Assembly (NCBI GenBank): GCA_011390575.1
Contig: JAABSE010000006.1
Location: forward strand, 1-64,000
Reading direction: 5' to 3'
DNA: 64,000 nucleotides
DNA from: Sphingobacteriia bacterium
GTDB lineage: Bacteria > Bacteroidota > Bacteroidia > Bacteroidales > UBA7960
Of this stretch, positions 19,642 to 28,580 are shown in pieces. How positions within the stretch are numbered: the stretch's first letter is position 1; every line of letters starts with the position of its first letter. The notes beneath the pieces were generated by a model, which did not search any database, was not told the origin of the DNA, and saw nothing but the letters and a program-made list of their open reading frames with translations. The position numbers and the translations under genes were made by a program.

Positions 19642-19750
19642 TCATTGGATGTGAGAAATATTATTTGGTCAACAGGTGGGCCCTGCCATGGATTGACTTA
19701 TCAGATACGTCAAAAGAGTGAGAACTAAATAATAAATCAAGAGATAAATT

Positions 19751-20392
19751 ATGAAAATTATTGCAGTTAATGGAAGTCCAAGAAAGAAATGGAACACCCA
19801 TATTCTTCTTGAAAAATGTTTGGAAGGAGCAAAAGAAACAGGAGCTGAAACAGAAATGATTAATCTTTACGATATCCGGTATAAAGGCTGTACCAGTTGT
19901 TTTGCCTGTAAATTAAAAGGAAATGAAGTAACTAAGTGTGCAATGCAGGACGAGTTGGAACACGTTTTACAAAAAATTTGGAAATGTGATGTTCTTATAT
20001 TAGGCTCTCCCATTTATTTTGCTTCAATAACAGGAGAATTGAAATCATTTATGGAGCGTTTACTTTTTCCTTACACTTCTTACGAGGGCAAACCCTCCTC
20101 ATTTGGAAGAAAAATTAATACGGCATTTGTTTATACCATGAATGCTCCATCTTTTGCCTTACCACTGATTGGATACAATAAACTTTTCAAATACAATCAG
20201 AAGCTAATGAAACACACTTTTGGAAGTTGCAAATCATTAAAATCAACGTCGACTTACCAATTTGATGATTATAGTAAATATGCTATGACTTATTTCGATG
20301 GGAAAAAAAGGCTAAAACGGAGGGAAACCGTATTTGCAGAAGACTGTAAAAAAGCTTTTGACTTAGGCAAAAACCTTTGCACAGCTAAATAG
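19751..20392 (+). CDS. NADPH-dependent FMN reductase/flavodoxin-like (iron-sulfur flavoprotein type)
   Basis: MKIIAVNGSPRKKWNTHILLEKCLEGAKETGAETEMINLYDIRYKGCTSCFACK ... LILGSPIYFASITGELKSFMER. Confidence 0.9.
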   Translation: MKIIAVNGSPRKKWNTHILLEKCLEGAKETGAETEMINLYDIRYKGCTSCFACKLKGNEVTKCAMQDELEHVLQKIWKCDVLILGSPIYFASITGELKSFMERLLFPYTSYEGKPSSFGRKINTAFVYTMNAPSFALPLIGYNKLFKYNQKLMKHTFGSCKSLKSTSTYQFDDYSKYAMTYFDGKKRLKRRETVFAEDCKKAFDLGKNLCTAK

Positions 20393-20494
20393 AAAATAAA
20401 TGTGTTAACTTTATTTAATGTAACGTTAGCAGCCATTTGAGAAGTAAATGAGAAAAAGATTCTTAATTATTAACCATTTTGTTAAATGTTATAG

Positions 20495-20668
20495 ATGAAC
20501 CGAGCCATGACAATAATAATTGACACACACTCGGATGATTATAATATACACCGAGCTAAAATAGTTGTGGCTACTTATTGTTGGCGATTTATCCCGCTTT
20601 TCGCGGGAGCTCTCCGCGCATGCACGGGACAGGCATCTGACCTATTTAATCAAATTATAAACAGATGA
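20495..20668 (+). other. Tandem repeat unit 1 (mini-ORF MNRAMTIIIDTHSDDYNIHRAKIVVATYCWRFIPLFAGALRACTGQASDLFNQIINR*)
   Basis: Begins ATGAACCGAGCCATGACAA and runs through TTATTGTTGGCGA into the boundary repeat; same opening and ending as the next unit. Confidence 0.55.
20580..20667 (+). repeat. Cassette-boundary repeat, copy 2
   Basis: GTTGGCGATTTATCCCGCTTTTCGCGGGAGCTCTCCGCGCATGCACGGGACAGGCATCTGACCTATTTAATCAAATTATAAACAGATG; contains CCCGC-TTTTC-GCGGG hairpin. Confidence 0.75.
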
Positions 20669-20769
20669 ACCGAGCCATGACAAAAATTTTAACACACACG
20701 CTGATGATTATATCATTCGAAATAACTCCAAAACACTTGTATTGTTTATTGTTGGCGAGCTCCATCTGA
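20665..20769 (+). other. Tandem repeat unit 2 (mini-ORF MNRAMTKILTHTLMIISFEITPKHLYCLLLASSI*)
   Basis: Begins ATGAACCGAGCCATGACAA like unit 1 and ends TTATTGTTGGCGA. Confidence 0.5.
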
Positions 20770-20796
20770 CCTATTTAATCAAATTATAAACAGATG
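20751..20796 (+). repeat. Cassette-boundary repeat, copy 3 (short form)
   Basis: GTTGGCGAGCTC-CATCTGACCTATTTAATCAAATTATAAACAGATG; 34-nt module identical to copy 2; last 3 nt are the start codon of the hydrolase. Confidence 0.75.
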
Positions 20797-21732
20797 AAAA
20801 AAATAATGGGTTATACTCTAATCGGTTTTTTAGTGCTGATCATGGCAGCTCTTCTGATAGCTTTTCCATCATACAAAAAGCAAATGAAGCAAGCCAGGGA
20901 ACGAATACAAAGCGAATCGCAACTTTTAGAAACCCCATTTGGAATGATGGAATATGCAGTTCGTGGCCAGGGAAAGCCGGTCTTGTTAATTCACGGCGCA
21001 GGCGGTGGTTTCGACCAGGGTTTGTGGCTCGGACAAATTTGTCTCAATGAGGATTACCAGTTTATTGCACCCTCAAAGTTTGGTTACCTTAATTCAGACA
21101 CTCCCAAAGAATATTCGGCAAAATTTCAAGCTGAACAATATCGTATTCTTTTGGATTCCCTGGGTATCGAAAAAGTCAGTATCATCGGTGTGTCGGCCGG
21201 AGGTCCTTCATCGATGCAATTCGCCTGTGATTTCCCGGAACGGGTTGAAAAACTGGTTTTGATGAGTGCAGTAAGCATGCCCCCTAATTCCAACGATAAA
21301 GGCTCGTTTTTTGTAAAAATCATGCAAACCATACAGAAGTCGGATTTTGCCTATTGGGTTTTTACCAAAGCCTTCAAAACCCAAATACTGGGTTTGGTTG
21401 GAATTCCTGCTGAAGACTATAAAAAGTTTACGAGAGAACAAAAAGAACTTGCCAATGAGTTGCTGGATTTGATGCATCCTATGTCGTTACGACACAAGGG
21501 TACAGTAACAGATGGTTTAATTATTAAGGATTTCACGGTTCCGGATAGTATCGGTGTGCCCACACTTATTATTCATTCAAAAAATGACGGATTGGTAAGT
21601 TATAGTCATGCTGTACATGCACATCAAAACATCAATGGCTCAAAACTAATTCTATATGAAAAAGGCGGACATGGTGCAATTTCAGAACTGAAAGATGCCC
21701 GAGAACAAATCAGTGTTTTTTTGAACAATTAA
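20794..21732 (+). CDS. Alpha/beta hydrolase
   Basis: LLIHGAGGGFDQG, IIGVSAGGPSSMQ nucleophile elbow, GGHGA catalytic His. Confidence 0.88.
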   Translation: MKKIMGYTLIGFLVLIMAALLIAFPSYKKQMKQARERIQSESQLLETPFGMMEYAVRGQGKPVLLIHGAGGGFDQGLWLGQICLNEDYQFIAPSKFGYLNSDTPKEYSAKFQAEQYRILLDSLGIEKVSIIGVSAGGPSSMQFACDFPERVEKLVLMSAVSMPPNSNDKGSFFVKIMQTIQKSDFAYWVFTKAFKTQILGLVGIPAEDYKKFTREQKELANELLDLMHPMSLRHKGTVTDGLIIKDFTVPDSIGVPTLIIHSKNDGLVSYSHAVHAHQNINGSKLILYEKGGHGAISELKDAREQISVFLNN

Positions 21733-21776
21733 TGTTATAAATGTCGCTCATCAGAGAAAATTAAACAATAGTTATC

Positions 21777-22682
21777 ATGAGATTAATGGTTTTATCAATT
21801 CTTGTGTTGCTGAACCCTTCAGTTCAGGCACAGGAGAAGTACATAACAACTTCAGATGGTGTGCAGTTGTTTGCTAATGTTAAAGGTACCGGTCCGGCAT
21901 GTTTGTACATTCATGGCGGACCAGGATCGGGAAGCCACTGGATGGAAGCATTTATGGGTGATTCACTTGAACAACATTTTCAAATGATTTATCTCGACCA
22001 AAGGGGAGTAGGAAGATCTTCAAGCCCTTCGGATAAAAACTATTCTCTGGAGCGAATAGTTAAGGATTTCGAAGAAGTCAGGATTGCGCTAGGTATTAAA
22101 CAATGGCTTACCCTCGGGCATTCCTTTGGAGGTATATTGCAAACGGCTTATGTAAAAAACAGTCCAGAGGTTATTGCAGGCCTGATGTTCATTAATTGTA
22201 CCCTGGATATGAACGATAGTTTTGGTAAAAGCTGGTTGCCCAAAGCAATGGAATTGCTGGGTGATGATATTCCAAATATTTGCAGGGATACCACCGTTAC
22301 GGTTTACAAGCGGATGTTGGCCATCATGCCGGTACTGGGGGAGAAGGGAGAAATGTGGAAATTATTCTTCAACCAACAGGAAAACAGCTGGAAAATGAAC
22401 GAAACCTACAGTAAATTTGAAAGCTGGAATGGTGACCAAAGTGAGCAAATATTGGAATATGACGAATATTGGCAGGATTTCGGGGAGTTTTCGAAATATG
22501 TAAGCCAGCCTGTATTGTTTTATTATGGCGAAACCGACTGGGCTATTGGCCCGGAACATTATAAAGGAATAAAATTTCCTGAAATGATTTTGTGGGGGAG
22601 TAAAGCCGGACACATGCCTTTTCTTGAAGACAAAGCCGATTTAATGAAAGCAATAACGCATTATAAATCCAGGTATTTTTAA
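21777..22682 (+). CDS. Alpha/beta hydrolase (proline iminopeptidase-like), with signal peptide
   Basis: YIHGGPGSGSHWME, YLDQRGVGRSS, LGHSFGGIL, AGHMPFLE. Confidence 0.9.
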   Translation: MRLMVLSILVLLNPSVQAQEKYITTSDGVQLFANVKGTGPACLYIHGGPGSGSHWMEAFMGDSLEQHFQMIYLDQRGVGRSSSPSDKNYSLERIVKDFEEVRIALGIKQWLTLGHSFGGILQTAYVKNSPEVIAGLMFINCTLDMNDSFGKSWLPKAMELLGDDIPNICRDTTVTVYKRMLAIMPVLGEKGEMWKLFFNQQENSWKMNETYSKFESWNGDQSEQILEYDEYWQDFGEFSKYVSQPVLFYYGETDWAIGPEHYKGIKFPEMILWGSKAGHMPFLEDKADLMKAITHYKSRYF

Positions 22683-22817
22683 CCATTGGGCTTCTTGAAA
22701 TGAAACTTGCATGAGTACTGAGCGCTCTAATGGAAATGAAAATGCTGCTTATTAAACATAAAAAAAGCCTGTAAGCCAATACTTACAAGCTCTTTCTTCT
22801 TTTTTCTTTTTTCTCAG

Positions 22818-22902
22818 CGGAGAGAGAGGGATTCGAACCCCCGGAGGTGTTACCCTCAACGGTTTTCAAGACCGCCGCAATCGACCACTCTGCCATCTCT
22901 CC
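22818..22902 (-). tRNA. tRNA-Ser (UGA)
   Basis: Reverse complement GGAGAGATGGCAGAGTGGTCGATTGCGGCGGTCTTGAAAACCGTTGAGGGTAACACCTCCGGGGGTTCGAATCCCTCTCTCTCCG; long variable arm, anticodon TGA. Confidence 0.95.
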
Positions 22903-23180
22903 GGGGGCAAAAGTACAAAAAAAACCTTTCTACGCAACAAAAATTACACATTCTTTCAAAAAAAATATATTGCCAATATAAGATGCAATTAATCAGGGGG
23001 TTGCATGGAGATTTTTATTCCAATAGTATTATTCTATACTGTTTAAATGTTTAAAACCTTACCTTTGATTGTTATATATATGCCGGTTCAAAAATTCCCG
23101 GCAACAGTTAGCAGGGGAAAAGGGCATGATTATAAATCCGGAAAATCCTCAAACAGCGTTATTTTATTATCAGTGGATTT

Positions 23181-24206
23181 ATGTTAAAACTTGCAATAGT
23201 TATATTGAACTGGAACGGCAAACCATTGCTTGAAAAATTTCTGCCCTCAGTGATACAGCACTGCCCTGTGTATGCCAGGATTTTTATTGCTGATAATGGT
23301 TCTGAGGATGATTCTGCAGTTTTTGTGGGTGAACAGTATCCTGACATTGCCTTTCTGGATTTGAAGAAAAATCATGGCTATACCGGAGGATATAACAAGT
23401 CGTTGAATTTAATCCAGGCAGAATACTATGTTTTGCTGAATTCAGATATTGAAGTAACACCGGGATGGATAGATCCAATTATAGATATAATGGATAAGAA
23501 TCCGGATATTGCAGCATGCCAACCGAAAATTCTTTCCTGGCACGATCGCTCATTATTCGAATATGCCGGGGCAAGCGGAGGATACATTGATAAGTATGGT
23601 TATCCCTTTTGCAGGGGAAGAATATTTGAGCAACTGGAAGAGGATAAAGGACAGTACAATTCCACTGCGGATGTTTTCTGGGCTACCGGCGCATGTATGT
23701 TTGTAAGGAGAAGTGACTTTAACCTGGCAGGAAAGCTGGATAAAGATTTTTTTGCTCATATGGAAGAAATCGACCTTTGCTGGCGGTTGAAAAGAATGGG
23801 AAAACGCATCGTATGTCAACCATCGTCGGTAGTATATCATGTGGGTGGAGGGACCCTGCCGAAAAATAATCCGAGGAAAACTTATCTCAACTTCAGAAAT
23901 AACCTTTTATTGCTGGCAAAAAATCTACCTGCCCGGCAATTCTATGTTGTTTTGCTCAAAAGGCTTGTACTTGATCAGATAGCTGCAGCTAAATTTTTGC
24001 TTGGCGGGCAACACCGGGATTTTCTGGCCGTATACAAAGCCACATTTTCTGTAATTCGAAATCTAAGAAAAAAACGAAAAGAGGGCAAAGCTCTGCCTTA
24101 CATAGCAGTGTCAGGGGTGTATGGAAATAGTATTGTAAAAGAATACTTTCTGATGGGTAAAAAGCAGTTTTCCCGGCTGGATACTGCCCGGTTCATGAAG
24201 CTATAA
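23181..24206 (+). CDS. Family 2 glycosyltransferase
   Basis: LAIVILNWNGKPLLEKFLPS, FIADNGSEDDS, LLNSDIEVTPGWI, FFAHMEEIDLCWRLKRMG. Confidence 0.92.
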   Translation: MLKLAIVILNWNGKPLLEKFLPSVIQHCPVYARIFIADNGSEDDSAVFVGEQYPDIAFLDLKKNHGYTGGYNKSLNLIQAEYYVLLNSDIEVTPGWIDPIIDIMDKNPDIAACQPKILSWHDRSLFEYAGASGGYIDKYGYPFCRGRIFEQLEEDKGQYNSTADVFWATGACMFVRRSDFNLAGKLDKDFFAHMEEIDLCWRLKRMGKRIVCQPSSVVYHVGGGTLPKNNPRKTYLNFRNNLLLLAKNLPARQFYVVLLKRLVLDQIAAAKFLLGGQHRDFLAVYKATFSVIRNLRKKRKEGKALPYIAVSGVYGNSIVKEYFLMGKKQFSRLDTARFMKL

Positions 24207-24226
24207 CCCCCTTGATGGTGAAAGAA

Positions 24227-24664
24227 TCAGATGATGGTATTGATCAAACTGTCGATGGCAAGCCTGTAGCCCTCAAGCCCAAACCCGCTGATGCTGCCTG
24301 CGCATGCCGCAGCAATGTGCGAGCTGTGCCGGAAGCTTTCCCTGGAGAAAATGTTGGATACATGCACTTCAACCACCGGAGCATTGATGGCCAGAACAGC
24401 ATCTCCAAGTGCTACTGAAGTATGTGTATAACCGCCGGCATTCAGAATGATTCCATCAGTTGAAAATCCTTTTTCATGCAACTTGTTGATGAGTTCCCCT
24501 TCTACATTGCTTTGGAAATACTCAATATTTACCTGTGGAAAGTATTTTCTGAGCTTTTCCAGGTAATCTTCAAAAAATGTATTCCCGTAAACAGAAGTCT
24601 CCCGCAATCCCAGCAGGTTAAGGTTGGGACCATTGATGATGATGATATTTTTCTTTTCTGACAT
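24227..24664 (-). CDS. aroQ: Type II 3-dehydroquinate dehydratase
   Basis: MSEKKNIIIINGPNLNLLGLRE, EYFQSNVEGELINKLHE, ILNAGGYTHTSVALGDA, VEVHVSNIFSRESFRHSS. Confidence 0.94.
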   Translation of the reverse strand: MSEKKNIIIINGPNLNLLGLRETSVYGNTFFEDYLEKLRKYFPQVNIEYFQSNVEGELINKLHEKGFSTDGIILNAGGYTHTSVALGDAVLAINAPVVEVHVSNIFSRESFRHSSHIAAACAGSISGFGLEGYRLAIDSLINTII

Positions 24665-24814
24665 GGTGGTATCCTTGAATATTACTGCTATTTGATATCT
24701 GCTATTGCAAAAGTAACCAAATAGCCCCATATTTTGGCAGGGCTGGAGTGTTGTTAACATTTGTTTTCACAGGGTTTCCCGAAAAAGTATTTACCTTTGC
24801 ATCTTAAGTCAAAA

Positions 24815-24890
24815 TAGGGGTGCCCTAAAGTTACGGGCTGAGATCAAACCCATTGAACCTGATCCGGGTAGTGCCGGCGAAGGGAAGGGA
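24815..24890 (+). promoter_or_regulatory. TPP (thi-box) riboswitch
   Basis: AGGGGTGCCC...GGGCTGAGATCAAACCC...GAACCTGATCCGGGTAGTGCCGGCGAAGGGA matches conserved THI element signature. Confidence 0.93.
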
Positions 24891-24956
24891 CAGACTTTTA
24901 TCGGAGATTTTCCCCTTTTAATCTCCTTAAGTTAAACCCAAAAATAAATTATTAAA

Positions 24957-27386
24957 ATGAGATTTCTGACAACAATGGTGGTGGCAGTGCTTCTTGCCCT
25001 ACCGTCCATTGCGCAGCACTCCCTGCGGGGAACTGTAAAAGATGCGTCGGACCAATCGGCTTTGCCCGGCGCTAATGTAGTAATCGAGGGTACCTTTAAG
25101 GGTACCCATACGAATTCTGATGGTAGCTTTGCGCTGACAGGGCTTAGCCAGGAACAAATTACCCTGAAAATTTCTTATCTGGGTTTTCAGGCCCGAACCC
25201 TGGAAATCAATCTTGCTCATGTGCAGCAGGTAGAAATTTTGCTGGAGCGTTCTTCTTTTCTGTCGCAGGAGGTAGTGGTAAAAGCCACGCGGGCTGACAA
25301 CCGCACTCCCTCAACGCGCACAGATGTGAGCAAACAGGATATTCAAAGTGTAAACCTGGGACAGGATCTCCCTTTCCTTCTCTCCCAAACGCCCAACCTG
25401 ATAACCAGCTCCGATGCCGGTGCCGGGGTAGGGTACACCTGGATGAATATCAGAGGAAGTGATAACAGCCGTATCAATGTTACCATCAACGGGATTCCGG
25501 TTAACGATGCCGAATCGCATGGAGTTTGGTGGGTGAATATGCCTGACCTGGCTACCTCCACTGAGAATATTCAGATTCAGCGTGGGGTAGGCACCAGTAC
25601 TCAGGGTGCGGCCGCTTTCGGGGCCACCATCAGTGTGCAAACCCTGCAGCTCAGAGAAGATTCCTATGCTGAAGTCTTTAGTTCAGGAGGCTCTTTTAAT
25701 ACCCTCAGAAACTCGGTTAGTTTCGGAACGGGCTTGATGGGTAAAGGCTGGGCCTTTGACGGAAGACTTTCCAGGATTAACTCGGATGGTTATATTGACC
25801 GCTCTTCTTCCGACCTGAAATCCTTTTACCTCTCAGGTGGATATTATGGCAAGCGTACCGCATTGAAAGCCATTGCCTTCTCTGGCTCGGAAAAAACATA
25901 CCAGGCCTGGAACGGAGTTCCCGGCTATCTGCTTGAGGAAAATCCTACCTACAACCCCTCGGGTGAGTATAGTGACGAGGAAGGTAATGTGCAGTACTAT
26001 GATAATGAAACCGATAATTACCAGCAAGACCATTATCAGCTGCATCTTACCCATCAGTTTTCTCCCTCATGGGTGGGAAATACTTCTTTGCACTACACTT
26101 ACGGAAGAGGATATTATGAACAATATCGTGAGAATGATAAATTCAGCAACTATGGCTTGCCAGATGTAATGATTGATTCTACCATTTTCAGCCGTACCGA
26201 TCTGATCAGACAAAGGTGGCTCGATAACCATTTCTACGGGCTTACCTACTCGCTGGACTATAAGAGCCTTGACAGGCTTCAGGCAGTGTTGGGAGGTGGC
26301 TTTAACAAATATGAAGGTGATCATTTTGGTGAAATTATCTGGGCACAGTTAGCCAAAGGTTTTGAAAAAGGATACAGGTATTATGAAAATGATGCTGCCA
26401 AAACCGACTTCAATACTTTTGTGAAACTAAACTATGAGCTTTTTGCCGGATTATATGTATTCGGTGATTTGCAATACCGGGAAATTGTTTACGACTTTGA
26501 AGGGCTGGGTATGGTAAATGAAGAGGTGGTATCGCTGGACCAGCGAGCTGTTTTTAATTTCTGGAATCCCAAAACAGGCTTCGTCTATGAAATCTCTCCC
26601 GCACATAATGTGTATGCTTTTTACGGTATCAGCAACCGTGAACCTGTAAGACGCGATTTTACTGAGTCATCACCCGAAAGCCGGCCCCGGCACGAAACCC
26701 TGCGCAACACGGAACTGGGATATAAATTTACTGCCTCTAAACTTTATGCAGCCGTAAATTATTACCTGATGGATTACAGAGATCAACTGATTCTCACCGG
26801 TGAGATCAATGATGTGGGAGGTTTTACAAGAACCAATATTGAAGACAGTTACCGCATGGGTGTGGAGTTGGAAACAGGCTATCGCTACAACCGGTTTTTT
26901 GAAGTGTCCGGAAACCTGAGTCTGAGCCGCAATAAGATTCCTGAATTTACGGAATATTCTGATGTGTATGATGAAGACTGGAACTGGATCGGCACCCATG
27001 TAGCAACCTATGAGGACACAGATATAGCTTTTTCTCCCTCCCTGGTGGGTTCGCTAATGCTGAAGACTTCACCTGTAAAGGATGCTTCCGTTGCCCTTAC
27101 CGGAAAATATGTGTCGGAGCAATACATTGACAATACCATGAACCCCGACCGCATGCTGGATGCGTATTTTGTGAACGATCTGAGGCTGTCCTACATTTTC
27201 CGCAACAGCTATTTTAAGGAACTTGAGTTCAGTTTCGCCATCAACAACCTGTTTGATGTGGACTATGTTACCAACGCATGGATTTATAAAGGAATTCTGG
27301 GCGACAGCAATCTGATAGCACTTGAGGATGGTTACTTTCCGCAGGCAGGAAGGCATTTCCTTGCGGGTTTACGACTAAAGATTTAA
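24957..27386 (+). CDS. TonB-dependent outer-membrane receptor, TPP-riboswitch controlled, likely thiamin(-precursor) uptake
   Basis: Signal peptide, CarboxypepD_reg domain (LRGTVKDASDQSALPGANVVIEG), plug, C-terminal barrel ending RHFLAGLRLKI; thi-box in the 5' leader. Confidence 0.9.
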   Translation: MRFLTTMVVAVLLALPSIAQHSLRGTVKDASDQSALPGANVVIEGTFKGTHTNSDGSFALTGLSQEQITLKISYLGFQARTLEINLAHVQQVEILLERSSFLSQEVVVKATRADNRTPSTRTDVSKQDIQSVNLGQDLPFLLSQTPNLITSSDAGAGVGYTWMNIRGSDNSRINVTINGIPVNDAESHGVWWVNMPDLATSTENIQIQRGVGTSTQGAAAFGATISVQTLQLREDSYAEVFSSGGSFNTLRNSVSFGTGLMGKGWAFDGRLSRINSDGYIDRSSSDLKSFYLSGGYYGKRTALKAIAFSGSEKTYQAWNGVPGYLLEENPTYNPSGEYSDEEGNVQYYDNETDNYQQDHYQLHLTHQFSPSWVGNTSLHYTYGRGYYEQYRENDKFSNYGLPDVMIDSTIFSRTDLIRQRWLDNHFYGLTYSLDYKSLDRLQAVLGGGFNKYEGDHFGEIIWAQLAKGFEKGYRYYENDAAKTDFNTFVKLNYELFAGLYVFGDLQYREIVYDFEGLGMVNEEVVSLDQRAVFNFWNPKTGFVYEISPAHNVYAFYGISNREPVRRDFTESSPESRPRHETLRNTELGYKFTASKLYAAVNYYLMDYRDQLILTGEINDVGGFTRTNIEDSYRMGVELETGYRYNRFFEVSGNLSLSRNKIPEFTEYSDVYDEDWNWIGTHVATYEDTDIAFSPSLVGSLMLKTSPVKDASVALTGKYVSEQYIDNTMNPDRMLDAYFVNDLRLSYIFRNSYFKELEFSFAINNLFDVDYVTNAWIYKGILGDSNLIALEDGYFPQAGRHFLAGLRLKI

Positions 27387-27416
27387 TATTCTCACTGTTA
27401 TATCTTCGGAAAAGCG

Positions 27417-27456
27417 AAAGCCTTTGCAGAACATGTCTTTGCAAAGGCTTTTGTTT
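27417..27456. terminator. Terminator-like hairpin between convergent genes
   Basis: AAAGCCTTTGCA gaacatgtctt TGCAAAGGCTTTTGTTTTTT. Confidence 0.7.
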
Positions 27457-27465
27457 TTTAGCAGG

Positions 27466-28566
27466 TTACTCTGGATTTTCTCCCAAGGTATCATCTGCTG
27501 GTTCAGGGTCTTCCTCCAGGGCTTTGTGTTTGGCATAATGCCGCCATTTATCTATCAGCTGCTGCATGTCATCAGGAAGTTCAGAGTTAAACGACATCTG
27601 CTCTCTGGTGGCAGGATGGATGAAGCTCAGGGTCTTTGCATGAAGAGCATGCCTGGGGCATACCTTGAAGCAATTCTGAACAAACTGTTTGTACTTGGTA
27701 AAGGTTGTTCCTTTCAAAATACGGTCGCCCCCGTAAGTTTCGTCATTGAACAGCGGATGTCCGATATACCGGAAGTGTGCCCTGATTTGATGGGTTCGGC
27801 CCGTTTCGAGTTTACATTCTACCAGGGTCACATATCCAAACCTTTCCAGCACCCTGTAGTGTGTCACGGCATGTTTACCATGCTCACCATCGGGAAAAAC
27901 CTCCATTACCTGCCTGTTTTTCAGGCTGCGTCCGATATGGCCTGTGATGGTTCCTTCATCCTCCTTCAGGTCGCCCCAAACCATGGCATGGTACAAACGG
28001 TCAATTTTGCGGTCAAAAAAAGTCTTGGCCAGCCGGGTTTGAGCAAGCTCATTCTTGGCAATAAGCAGTATTCCGGAAGTATTTTTGTCAATGCGATGCA
28101 CCAGGCCGGGTTTTACCGGCTCATTGTTTTGCATGGGTAAATCCCTGAAGTGGTAAATCAATGCATTTACAAGGGTTCCGGTATAGTTTCCATGTCCCGG
28201 ATGTACCACCATGCCTGCTTCTTTGTTGACAATCAGAATATCCTCATCTTCATAATGGATGTTGATAGGAATATTTTCGGGGATAAGCTCTATTTCGCGG
28301 GGCGGAAAGGCCAGCACAATGCTTACCACATCCAGGGGTTTTACCTTGTAATTGGACTTGACAGGTGTGTCGTTTACCAGGATGTTTCCGGCTTTTGCTG
28401 CATTTTGAATTTTGTTGCGGCTGGTATTCTCAAGCCTGGCCATAAGGAATTTGTCAATGCGCAGCATCCCTTGTCCCTTATCGGAAACAAACCGATGATG
28501 TTCATACATCTCCTGCTCATCATTTTCATTTTTCTCCTCCTCGGGATGTTCCTGGTAATCTGTCAT
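27466..28566 (-). CDS. rluD: RluA/RluD-family 23S rRNA pseudouridine synthase
   Basis: S4-like N-terminus, GLVHRIDKNTSGILLIAK, ETGRTHQIRAHFRYIGHPLFNDETYGG. Confidence 0.92.
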   Translation of the reverse strand: MTDYQEHPEEEKNENDEQEMYEHHRFVSDKGQGMLRIDKFLMARLENTSRNKIQNAAKAGNILVNDTPVKSNYKVKPLDVVSIVLAFPPREIELIPENIPINIHYEDEDILIVNKEAGMVVHPGHGNYTGTLVNALIYHFRDLPMQNNEPVKPGLVHRIDKNTSGILLIAKNELAQTRLAKTFFDRKIDRLYHAMVWGDLKEDEGTITGHIGRSLKNRQVMEVFPDGEHGKHAVTHYRVLERFGYVTLVECKLETGRTHQIRAHFRYIGHPLFNDETYGGDRILKGTTFTKYKQFVQNCFKVCPRHALHAKTLSFIHPATREQMSFNSELPDDMQQLIDKWRHYAKHKALEEDPEPADDTLGENPE

Positions 28567-28580
28567 AGGGGTAAATTTTA

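Noticed and set aside
20425-20796. Classical integron attC sites
   Set aside because: GTTGGCG/GTTAGCA only partly resemble the GTTRRRY core, paired inverse core sites are not evident and there is no IntI in the window; kept as a separate repeat class.
27424-28140. 238-aa plus-strand ORF
   Set aside because: Antisense to a clear RluA-family pseudouridine synthase; a shadow ORF with no recognisable domain.
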